Positions 56,732 through 64,000 of a stretch of DNA of 64,000 nt are shown here, piece after piece. The position numbers and the translations under genes were made by a program. The stretch is from CAVXUB01 sp963764805. GTDB lineage: Bacteria > Actinomycetota > Acidimicrobiia > Acidimicrobiales > Bog-793. The notes under the pieces were generated by a model. It saw nothing but the letters and a program-made list of their open reading frames with translations. It did not search any database and was not told where the DNA came from. Positions within the stretch are counted from its first letter, which is position 1. Every line of letters begins with the position of its first letter. Location: positions 744,001 through 808,000 of the forward strand of contig CAVXUB010000001.1 of assembly GCA_963764805.1 (NCBI GenBank), written 5' to 3'.

Positions 56732-58752
56732 GATGCTGCAGCCTCCAGATAGCGGTCAATAGCGATGGAGCTCGAGCCACTCTCGTCACAGTCGATGAAG
56801 TACGTGGCGCCCACAGCGGGCTCTGCGAAGACGAGGAGGTCGTCAACCACCTCCTCATCGGTCGACAAGACTATGACCTGCCGACCGAGGCTCGGCCAGA
56901 AGTCGCGAATGACGGCACGACGGTGGTGACTGTCGAGCCGAGCTAGGGGAGTGTCGATGAAGACCGGGATGGGATTGTCGGCGGCCGCAAGGACGGCATC
57001 GATGAAGGCCATAGCTGCCAGCTGATGCTCACCAGCCGACGGCAGCTCGACGTCGGTGCCGTTCTCGCCAAACAAACGCGTTACGTGAGTGACAGGATCA
57101 ATCGAAACGTCAGTCACGAGGTTGTCCTTTCGCAAGAGCGTGCGGAGATTTCGTAGCATTCGTCCTTGCACCGCGTGCGAAGCCTCGGCGCGGGCCTCGG
57201 CGAGAAAGTCGTCGAGCGCGGCGGCAGTGGCGTCGGCCGTTGTGAGCCACGTGTGGTCCTCGTCCGCCACGCTCAGGTGGCCCTCAAGCCCGGCGAGCTT
57301 GGTTCTCAACGAAGCGAGATCAGCGTCTAGCCCCTGTAGCCCGAATCGAAGTCGCTCGGCCGTGGCGCGTTGTTCCCCGAGCAGAACGTTCAGCTCGTCA
57401 CGCCGCCTGAGGATCTGGGCCGTTGTGCTGTCCCGGTCGGCTGCACTGAGAAGGTCCTCCATTTCCCGGATCCTGCGATCGACGCGAACGAGGTCCCCTG
57501 CGAGCTCTTGTACGTCCGTAAGGTCACGCTGCGCAGCCGCCATCGCAGTGGCAATGTCGCCCAGTTCGGCGTCGGAGAACTGGCCCAAGCCGTTGCCCTC
57601 CGCCTCGATCGTTGCGGCATCGAGATCGGTCTGACGGTCGTTTACCCCCTGCTCCAGCCACTGCCGGAACTCCTTGACCGCTGGTGCGCCAAGGCGGCGG
57701 CGGAGGGTGCGGTCATCGGCGAGCCGGTCCAGGAGACTCTCGACCGCTTCAAGCTCCACCTTGATTCGATCGCGGCCAGTTCGTTGTTCAGTCTGGGTGC
57801 TGATCTCCTCGGCAAGAGAAGGAAGGATGTTCAGAGCCGGCCATAGGTACAACCAATCGCTCAGGTGACGACCTAGGCGGGATCTCAGGCCGGCCCGTCG
57901 CTCACGAAGGCTCACGAGATCGGTCGACAGCTGGCCGGAAGTTGATGCTGCTGATAGGGCCGCATCGAAGGTCTCAGTCAGCTGATCGAGCTCGCGCTGC
58001 ATCCGCTCTTGGGCATCGTCGGCTTGCCGCAGCTCGTCGGCCGCTGATGCGCGTTCCGCCGCCTTGTGGGCCAACTCAAGCTGAAGATTCTCGTACTCTG
58101 CCTGCTGTGCGGAGTTCGCATGGGCGAGGCGCTTATTCCGGGCGAGGCGCTCGATTTCGGCGCGCGTTCGCTCGACGGCGTCCAGGTTGAGGAGTCGATC
58201 CAAAGCGCTTCTGACCGCGGTGGCCGAGAGCGTGTCGTCCAACCTCCGAATCCGTTCTCCGTCAAAGATGGCGAAGTCCAGCAGGTGGCGCGGCAAGACG
58301 TGGTCGATAATGGCCTGTGCTTCGTCACTAAGTGAGAAGTCGGTCTCACTCCCCAAATCTTCTCGCACTTCGATCTGCTCTTCTACGAAGGCCCCGCTGG
58401 CGTCGAACCACCACGCTCGCGTAATCGTAAGCTGGCCAGAGCCATCGTTGAGCTGCACCCAGGCCTTCATCTGATCGGCGCCCGCCGCTCGGGCACGTTC
58501 GTTGAACGCCGACTGAAGCCAGCGATGGTAACGCTCCCTGGCTCCCCGGCCCGCATCGAAGAGGCCCGGGAGGCCCGCCGCCCGTTCACCGTGCAACGCG
58601 AGCACCGTGGCTTGGGAGAGGCTCGTCTTTCCGGCGCCATTCAACCCGCCGAAGAGGTACAGCGGCTTCTGCGCCCCCCGATCTGGGAATGGCACGCGAT
58701 GGTCTCCGGAGTACGACTTGAAATTGGTCACTCCCAGAGCTAGAAACCTCAT
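56728..58752 (-). CDS. dndD: DNA sulfur modification protein DndD (SMC-like ATPase)
   Basis: The 674-residue protein has the Rad50/SMC layout. The N-terminal Walker A is GGLNGAGKTSLSQATVLALH (residues 35-54), followed by HLLDFAIFDGERIRRLDDT. Long Leu/Glu/Arg-rich coiled coils occupy about 185-520. The C-terminal signature LPSAGEHQLAAMAFIDAVLA and Walker B PVFIDTPLARLDSHHR complete the ATPase, and the protein ends with a short helix. It provides ATP hydrolysis for DNA nicking or opening in sulfur insertion. It starts at an ATG overlapping the stop of the 68-residue ORF. Confidence 0.9.
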   Translation of the reverse strand: MRFLALGVTNFKSYSGDHRVPFPDRGAQKPLYLFGGLNGAGKTSLSQATVLALHGERAAGLPGLFDAGRGARERYHRWLQSAFNERARAAGADQMKAWVQLNDGSGQLTITRAWWFDASGAFVEEQIEVREDLGSETDFSLSDEAQAIIDHVLPRHLLDFAIFDGERIRRLDDTLSATAVRSALDRLLNLDAVERTRAEIERLARNKRLAHANSAQQAEYENLQLELAHKAAERASAADELRQADDAQERMQRELDQLTETFDAALSAASTSGQLSTDLVSLRERRAGLRSRLGRHLSDWLYLWPALNILPSLAEEISTQTEQRTGRDRIKVELEAVESLLDRLADDRTLRRRLGAPAVKEFRQWLEQGVNDRQTDLDAATIEAEGNGLGQFSDAELGDIATAMAAAQRDLTDVQELAGDLVRVDRRIREMEDLLSAADRDSTTAQILRRRDELNVLLGEQRATAERLRFGLQGLDADLASLRTKLAGLEGHLSVADEDHTWLTTADATAAALDDFLAEARAEASHAVQGRMLRNLRTLLRKDNLVTDVSIDPVTHVTRLFGENGTDVELPSAGEHQLAAMAFIDAVLAAADNPIPVFIDTPLARLDSHHRRAVIRDFWPSLGRQVIVLSTDEEVVDDLLVFAEPAVGATYFIDCDESGSSSIAIDRYLEAAAS

Positions 58753-58955
58753 CGCCTAGAACCAAGTTCTTCAACGAGCAGCTCGATCTGGCTGTCGGAC
58801 AAGCGTCGACGTCGATGGCGGGCATGTCGGCGGATCTCGAAGACGAGATCTACGAGCCCTTCCTCCGAGAGACCGTGCCGGGCCGCGATTCGACGGAGGC
58901 GCGCTGCTTCGTCAATCACCGACACAGTCGGCGACGTGTTCGTGGCACCGCTCAT
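58749..58955 (-). CDS. 68-residue ORF coupled to dndD
   Basis: The short, highly charged helical protein reads SVIDEAARLRRIAARHGLSE, then DLVFEIRRHARHRRRRLSDS and ends VEELGSRR. The central His/Arg cluster suggests nucleic-acid contact. The ATG has GGAAAGG upstream, and the stop overlaps the dndD start as ATGA. I know no named family. It occupies the place where dndB would be in classic clusters but does not resemble DndB. Confidence 0.6.
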   Translation of the reverse strand: MSGATNTSPTVSVIDEAARLRRIAARHGLSEEGLVDLVFEIRRHARHRRRRLSDSQIELLVEELGSRR

Positions 58956-59034
58956 GGCCGGAACCTTTCCTCCGCAGGCCGACCGATGCAAGTCGGCGTT
59001 CCGACCGCGACGATGAAGGATGGGCTTGCTCGCA

Positions 59035-59337
59035 TTATCGAGTGGCCTCCAACGAAGTGAGCACCGCGTACTCGACGGTGGCTTGACGTGAAAGGCCGTT
59101 CGCGACTCGCCAGCGGTCGGCGGTCTCGGCGATAGGAAGCGGTAGCCGAAGGGTAATCTCAACCGTACCCCGATCGCGGGTTGGGCGGTCAAGGGGTGGG
59201 ACGTCAGTTCGTTCTGCGAGGTGCTGTAGCGCCTCGGCCACCGCCGCCGTCAGCCCTCGGTGACGGCACCGGTCCGTCAGCGCAGCGTGGAGATCTGCAG
59301 GCAGAAGGATGCTCCAGATCGTACGAGGCTCTGCCAT
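59035..59337 (-). CDS. Tandem ribbon-helix-helix-like protein, probable regulator
   Basis: The 100-residue protein contains two similar modules, each a beta-strand followed by two helices: TIWSILLPADLHAALTDRC with LTAAVAEALQHLAER, and VEITLRLPLPIAETADRWRV with LSRQATVEYAVLTSLE. This is the pattern of Arc/MetJ-type DNA-binding proteins. It is the first gene of the leftward array, 79 bases before the small ORF, so it is well placed to autoregulate the cluster. A longer start upstream is possible but would include the G-rich repeat region. A G-quadruplex-type motif precedes it. Confidence 0.62.
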   Translation of the reverse strand: MAEPRTIWSILLPADLHAALTDRCRHRGLTAAVAEALQHLAERTDVPPLDRPTRDRGTVEITLRLPLPIAETADRWRVANGLSRQATVEYAVLTSLEATR

Positions 59338-59360
59338 GCCCGTAAGGATGGCAGGTTGGT

Positions 59361-59384
59361 GGGTAGGTGGGTGGGATGGTGGGG
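59361..59384 (+). other. G-quadruplex motif upstream of the cluster
   Basis: Runs GGG, GGG, GGG and GGGG are separated by 5, 1 and 5 bases, which satisfies the canonical G3 N1-7 pattern on the plus strand. It ends 24-47 bases before the first ATG of the leftward array, on its template strand. It may lie in the promoter or leader; no clear -10 or -35 could be picked there. Confidence 0.55.
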
Positions 59385-59483
59385 CCACCGCCGATAGCCG
59401 TGACTGCGCGGACTCGGGAGCCACCCCGGCCGCTTCGTCCTAGATCTTCTTGGTCAACCGGTCTCTGGATCTTGTGACAAGTT

Positions 59484-60116
59484 TTAGGCTGCAGTCCCGA
59501 GACGCGCGTTCGCCACGTAGTCGCCGAGCACGCGGTCGATCGTGCCAAGGGCGCGTCTGAGCTCGATCGGTGAGACCGGCAGGTTCGGCATCGAGGAGGG
59601 GGCGCAGGAGCCGGTGCTGGAGCTTGGTGTAGAAGACGGCCACTCGTATGCCGTCACGCGTCAGGACGTAGGTGTTGCTCCCCGGTCGTCCGCTCGATGA
59701 GGCCGTGGAGCCGGAGACGACGCAGATCAGTAGCTCATCTGCGAGGAGCTGTCGTCCCTGCCGAGGAGCCCGGCCACCTGCCCGCGAAGGCTCTTGTTAG
59801 TGAAGCCGGTGACGGCGTGGACGACAAGGCACAGTGAACCGGCCAGGGCCATGGCGCGTTGATCCCCGAAGCGTAAGGCTCCGGTTCGGTGGCCCTCGCA
59901 TGCGTAGGGCTGGTGGATGCGCTCGAAGAGCGCAGAGCCGATCGCACAGGCCTGGCCGGCTCTCTCGATCATAAGCAGGCGGTCGTTGACCTGGCGAGCC
60001 TTCAAGACGAGCTCGGGCAAGTGCTCGATCCTCGCGAGGACGCTCAAGTCGGACGGCTTGTTGATGACGGTCGCGATGCGTAGTGCTCTCCCTTCTTTCG
60101 GGTACTGCTTGGCATG
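59484..60116 (-). pseudogene. C-terminal remnant of a multicopy actinobacterial protein family
   Basis: Three segments read in order with frame changes: RALRIATVINKPSDLSVLAR followed by AGQACAIGSALFERIHQPYA and HRTGALRFGDQRAMALAG, then LRRLRLHGLIERTTG with VLTRDGIRVAVFYTKLQHRL, and finally PIELRRALGTIDRVLGDYVA to a TAA at 59484. The last parts look like a winged helix. I know similar sequences as frequent, repeated genes in actinobacterial accessory regions but not their function. The N-terminal part is missing. It probably marks the right side of the island. Confidence 0.55.
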
Positions 60117-60274
60117 CTGGCGTACCCGATGGCATCTGCGACCGCCGAACCGTTAGCCGTGCAGGGGCCGCCGGACGCGCTCGTCCTGCCGAATCGCTAA
60201 GTCATACCGACTGGGTTCGGCACCCACACGCGGGTCGAGTCGGCGGCGATCGCCGTGGACTCCTCAAGCTCGCG

Positions 60275-61738
60275 CTACGGGGCCGTCAACCACCCGGCCT
60301 CCGGGACAATCGCCCCGCCTCTCGGACGCAGGCCGCGGCTTGAAGCCATCGGCAGACGAGACGCCCCGCTTGGGAACAACCGCCAGCTACGCCGGACCCC
60401 TGCCAGCGGTACTACGGCACGGGTGGCAACTTTTGGCAGGCGCTGGAGGAGCATATTCACCTTCTTGTCCGCCTCTACGGGTGTCTTCAGCGTCTTGCAC
60501 ATCGGCTTGGCCGACGCCTTGATGACTGCTCGCGTCTGGCCGCACGCAATGCCTGTCAGGGCACCGAGCACGAGATGCGCTGCGCCCCTCACGCTGGTAA
60601 CGAGGCTGGACCCGACGCTGGACCCGAGGCGGGACAGGACGCTGGAAACGACATTGTTCGCGGCCACTGGCGCCGGCGCGTCGGGGACGGAGGGAACCGA
60701 CGCAGCCGGCGCCGGGCTGCCCGGCACTGGAGGGGTGGCAGGCAGACTCGAGGTCGAAGGCTTGGCAACCTCCGGCCGTGGATGGGCGGCGCCACGCGGC
60801 AGAGCGGGTGGCGGCAGCCGAAGCGCTGTCTTTCCAGCGGTGGCAACCCACCGATGCGAGAGCTGGGCAGCCGCAGAGGAGTGATTTCCCGGTTGGCGAT
60901 AGCCGGCTCCACGGACCGTGGGGTTGGCGGCGAGGGCGGACGACATGACGGTTGCCGCGACGACTACTGCCGCTGCGGCGACGCCGACTGCACCCACGCC
61001 CATGCCGGCTCCTACAGCAAGAGGCACGCCCGACGCGCCAGCACCGGCGGTGCCAGCAGCACCACCGGCACCCGAGGCACCGGCCGTGCCGACAGGGGGC
61101 CGCCCGATCCGCATCCGGCCGAGCTGTCGAAACATCCGCCGAAGCACCAGACCGACGCCCGACAGCAACCCGCCCGCCTCGGCCACCGCCTTGAACTCGC
61201 GTCGAAGGGCGCGGCGGGCGCGGAAGAGCAGGGTCTCGATCGTCGACACCTCGACGCCCTCGTGGTCGGCGATCCGCTGGTACGACCACTCGTAGCCTTC
61301 GCGGAGCCGCAGGACCTCGGCATGGCGAGGCGACAGGCGTGACAGCGCCTCAGCGAGGATCTCCTTGTCCGCGGCGGCCATGACCGCCTCCGCTCCGTCC
61401 TCGACGGGCCGTCCCAGCTGTTCAGCCGCCGGTGCATCTAGTGGCCCGGTCCGGGCGGAGCGCCTGAGCATGTCGGTGCAGACGTTGGCTGCGATCACGC
61501 TGAGCCAGGGATAGAACCTCCTGGCGCCCCCAAGGCGGGGGATCGCCTTCCATGCCCGGGCGAACGCCTCCTGAGCAGCGTCCTCCGCGTCCGATTCGCT
61601 ATGAAGGCGGAGGAGGCAGCAGCGGAAGAGACGGTCGAAGTAACGCTGGTAGAGCTCCCCGAACGCGCTTTCGTCACCTCGCTGGCAGCGCTCGACCAGT
61701 GCACGATCCCGTGCCAGGTCGACCTCGCCAGCTCGCAT
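60275..61738 (-). CDS. ECF sigma factor with C-terminal membrane-anchored extension
   Basis: The 487-residue protein begins with a complete ECF sigma. Region 2 spans about 20-95, with SDAEDAAQEAFARAWKAIPR. Region 4 spans about 125-185, with GYEWSYQRIADHEGVEVSTI. After residue 190 a Gly/Ala-rich stretch leads to a hydrophobic helix at about 239-268 (GVGAVGVAAAAVVVAATVMS). Some 215 Pro/Ser/Ala-rich residues that would lie outside the cell follow. No anti-sigma gene is adjacent, so the tail may replace it. The last 40 residues look out of register and may follow an undetected frameshift. Confidence 0.8.
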   Translation of the reverse strand: MRAGEVDLARDRALVERCQRGDESAFGELYQRYFDRLFRCCLLRLHSESDAEDAAQEAFARAWKAIPRLGGARRFYPWLSVIAANVCTDMLRRSARTGPLDAPAAEQLGRPVEDGAEAVMAAADKEILAEALSRLSPRHAEVLRLREGYEWSYQRIADHEGVEVSTIETLLFRARRALRREFKAVAEAGGLLSGVGLVLRRMFRQLGRMRIGRPPVGTAGASGAGGAAGTAGAGASGVPLAVGAGMGVGAVGVAAAAVVVAATVMSSALAANPTVRGAGYRQPGNHSSAAAQLSHRWVATAGKTALRLPPPALPRGAAHPRPEVAKPSTSSLPATPPVPGSPAPAASVPSVPDAPAPVAANNVVSSVLSRLGSSVGSSLVTSVRGAAHLVLGALTGIACGQTRAVIKASAKPMCKTLKTPVEADKKVNMLLQRLPKVATRAVVPLAGVRRSWRLFPSGASRLPMASSRGLRPRGGAIVPEAGWLTAP

Positions 61739-62218
61739 ACTCCCTCCCTACGGCCAGGCCTTCGTACGGCATGAACTGGTCTTGGCCGCGGCTGGATGTT
61801 TACCCGCAACGGAGGGTTTCGAATCTCGGATGCGCTGGCGCGCCGCGCCCTCCCCGGGCTCCGCTCCGCGTATCGAGGCGGCAACGGACCGGCAGGCCCG
61901 GACGGCGAGCTGTTGCCACGAGGGGCAAACGCCCCCCAGCCGCCGAGCCGGGTACCACCGGCCCGTTACCGCTTCCGCTACCGGCGGCGGGATGAGTGCG
62001 CTGTGGGCGACGTCCTTCTGCCGCCGGCGAGCGAGCCGCTGCCGGTTGGGCTCTTCTCCAAGGAGAACGTGACCGGGTCGCGGAAACTTGCGCGGAACGA
62101 GGGAACGTTTCGCGAAAGAACTCGCCCGGCTCTCGAGCCGGTCGCGGGGCGATACCGACGGCAGAGCGGAGCCGCCGGTGAGATACTCGTGCTGCCGGCT
62201 CGTTCGCGGGAGGGTCGC
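61739..62218. other. Intergenic region upstream of two divergent regulators
   Basis: This 480-base GC-rich gap separates the ECF sigma start and the GGDEF protein start. It contains several short inverted repeats (for example GCCGGCG/CGCCGGC types) and a stretch around 61920-61990 with paired GCC/GGC runs. No gene or tRNA is seen, and no riboswitch consensus could be matched. Confidence 0.4.
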
Positions 62219-64000
62219 ATGCAGGACAAGTCATCGGTCGGCACCACGACAGGCGGGCTGGCAGCCCGCCCTGCTTCCGATCCCGCCGCCGGCCCTGGTT
62301 CCGAACCCGCCTACACGCCGCCTCAGGACTCGCCGCGGACCCCGCCTCCGCCAGCCGGCTCCTGAAGGCCGCCGCATCGATCGCCCGCTCGTCGGGCGAC
62401 GCCGACGGTGCAGTCAAGTGGGCCATCGATCTCGTCTGCGAGTTCACCGGATGGCCCGTCGGCCACGCCTTCTGCCGTGACGATCAGGGAGCGCTCCGAT
62501 CACTGCCGATCTGGCGGATCGACGACCCTCGCTACGAGCCGTTCCGCTTGGTGACGGAGACCCTCGAAGACGTCCCCGGGGCAGCCTTGCCGGCACGTGT
62601 GATGGAGACGCAAGGCCCAGTATGGATCCGCAACCTGGCAGAGGAGCTGGACGCACCGCGGTGCCGGGTCGCCGAGGAGTGCGGGCTCGGGGGAGCGATC
62701 GGAGTGCCCGTGATCGGATCGTGGGGCATCGAGGGCGTGCTCGAGTTCCTCGCTCCGGGCACGCTGGAAGCCGACGACCGGATGCTCGACCTGATCTCCT
62801 TCGTCGGACTGCAGCTCGGCGCCGCGCTCGACTACGCGCGGGCCGAGGACGCGCTGCGGGTGAGTGAGGCGCGGCTGCGGGAGGCGCAAAACATCGCGCA
62901 GATCGGGTCGTGGAGCTGGAACGCAGGGGAGGATGAGGTCTCCTGGAGCGAGGGGTTGTTTCGCGTCTATGGGCTGCCGCCGAGCGAAGGTCCCGTGGAC
63001 TTCGCCGCTTACCTCGACCACGTCGATCCCGAGGATCGCCCGGCCGTCCAGGCGGCGGTGCAGGCGGTGCTTTCCAGCGGCTCGCCCTACGAGCACGACT
63101 ACCGCATCCGCCGCCTGGACGGCGAGACCCGCTGGGTGCACGCCCGTATCGAGGTGGCCGCCCACGACGGCGACGGCACGCTCCGCTTGGCCGGGTTCTG
63201 CCAGGACGTCACCGCCGCCAAGGATCTCGAGGAGAAGCGGAGCCAGGCGACGCGGGACCTGCAGGCTCAGCAGCGCACCCTCGCCAGCATCGCCATGGGC
63301 GAGCCACTGGAGAGCATCCTGGACGAGCTCTGCAGGCAGGTGGAGGGTCGCCATCAGGGCGCCCGCTGCTCGGTCCTGCTGGCCGACGCGGACGGGCTCC
63401 ACCTGCGCCACGCGGCCGCCCCGAGCCTCCCCCCGGCGTTCGTCGAGGCGATCGACGGATTGCCCGTCGGCATCGGCAGCGGTGCCTGCGGCCACGCCGC
63501 CGCCACTGCAGACGTGGTCGTGGTCCGGGATGCGCTCGACAGCGAGCTGACGGTCGAGTTCACGGGGCTGGCGCAGGCCCACGACCTTCGTTCGGTGTGG
63601 TCGCACCCTCTCATCTCTCCAGAGGGCGAGATCCTCGGGACCTTCGCCGTCTACCGCCGTGTGCCGCACGAGCCGGACGAGTCGGAGGTGGCGACGGTGA
63701 TGTCCGCCGGGAGCCTCGCGGCGCTCGCCATCGAGCGGGAGCTCGCCAAGAGGGCCCTGCTCGACGCCGCCCGCCTCGACCCGTTGACCGGGCTGCCCAA
63801 CCGGGCCTGGTTCCTCCAGCAGCTGAGCAACCGGCTCGCCGCCGCCGAGCGGACCGCCACGGTGATGCTGGTCGGTCTCGACCGCTTCAAGTTCATCAAC
63901 GACAGCCTCGGGCACCCGATGGGCGACCGGGTGCTGGTCGGTGTGGCGAGGCGCCTGCGGGACGTGCTCGACGAGGAGGAGGTGCTGGCGCGCTTCGCCG
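62219..64000 (+). CDS. GAF-PAS-GAF-GGDEF signalling protein (partial, one frameshift)
   Basis: The reading frame runs off the right edge. An ATG at 62219 (MQDKSSVGTTTGG) leads into a Pro-rich stretch. A break near 62340 joins it to ASRLLKAAASIARSSGDADG, the start of the first GAF domain (about 62370-62850). A PAS domain follows with IGSWSWNAGEDEVSWSEGLF and RLAGFCQDVTAAKD, then a second GAF domain (about 63280-63740). The beginning of a GGDEF domain follows (DPLTGLPNRAWFLQQLSN, GLDRFKFINDSLGHPMGD). The GGDEF motif itself lies beyond the window, so diguanylate cyclase activity cannot be judged. No membrane segment is visible, so it should be a cytoplasmic sensor. Confidence 0.85.

Noticed and set aside
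45680..60300. A second copy of the tRNA-Gly 3' end as the right attachment site
   Set aside because: I looked for the T-arm and acceptor sequence downstream to the sigma gene and found no convincing repeat.
61739..62218. A c-di-GMP or c-di-AMP riboswitch before the GGDEF gene
   Set aside because: Short pieces such as GGGCAAACGCC recall the class, but the conserved core and helices could not be laid out.

Overview
The window is chromosomal DNA from a high-GC actinobacterium, most likely of the Acidimicrobiia or a related deep branch. That placement is an inference from the gene set: an FHA/PstP/PbpA/PknB envelope-signalling cluster beside trpG and crgA, HspR with a HAIR-type operator ahead of dnaK-grpE-dnaJ-hspR-clpB, PurS/PurQ/PurL-type purine synthesis, Dcd of the mycobacterial type, and a short secreted-protein motif (GWW-ASDGKWYPPE) frequent in that group. 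Most of the window is very GC-rich. The segment from about 47.7 to 59.4 kb is visibly richer in A and T.

Layout. 0-10 kb: the end of an Lhr-like helicase, two REP-like palindromes, a secreted protein, a phosphofructokinase with pyrophosphate-type residues, an ECF sigma/anti-sigma pair, a glycine-rich DUF5666-like protein, a phosphonate-monoester-hydrolase-type sulfatase-fold enzyme, an amidohydrolase, a secreted phosphoesterase and YbaK. 10-18 kb: tRNA-Leu, then fhaA-fhaB-pstP-pbpA-pknB, with convergent trpG/pabA and divergent crgA; rodA and pknA, normally in this cluster, are absent. 18-20 kb: thiolase and a hotdog thioesterase. 20-29 kb: an inward-running purine cluster purA-purD-purB-purC-purS-purQ, then purL, interrupted by one oppositely oriented basic protein. 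29-36 kb: the heat-shock operon. 36-45.5 kb: a phosphotransferase, GpmA, an ammonium transporter, a cyclic-nucleotide-binding protein, an Fe-S oxidoreductase, Dcd and threonine aldolase.

Accessory island. tRNA-Gly(CCC) is followed at once by a decayed integrase start, an ISL3-type transposase and a transposase-tail relic. Then comes a leftward array of eleven tightly packed genes (about 47.8-59.3 kb): a ribbon-helix-helix-like protein, a 68-residue ORF, dndD, a dndE-domain fusion, dndC, a DNA-phosphorothioation-associated methyltransferase-like gene, a SNF2 ATPase, two ParB/HTH-like proteins, a metallo-beta-lactamase-fold nuclease-like protein and a protein with a DisA-type diadenylate cyclase domain and a zinc ribbon. 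The first part should install phosphorothioate in DNA. The usual partners DndA, DndB and DndFGH are not in the window. The second part looks like an unfamiliar effector/partition/signalling module, and this is the best candidate here for an undescribed defence or epigenetic system. A decayed gene of a common actinobacterial multicopy family follows on the right. After it come an unusual ECF sigma factor carrying its own membrane anchor and a GAF-PAS-GAF-GGDEF sensor cut by the window end.

Quality note. At least fourteen genes outside the island are interrupted by single-base frameshifts although both halves are well conserved (dnaK, grpE, dnaJ, clpB, purD, purS, purB, fhaA and others). The eleven island genes are intact. 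The pattern fits indel sequencing errors in GC-rich DNA better than real pseudogenes. For these genes I give the span of the whole reconstructed gene.
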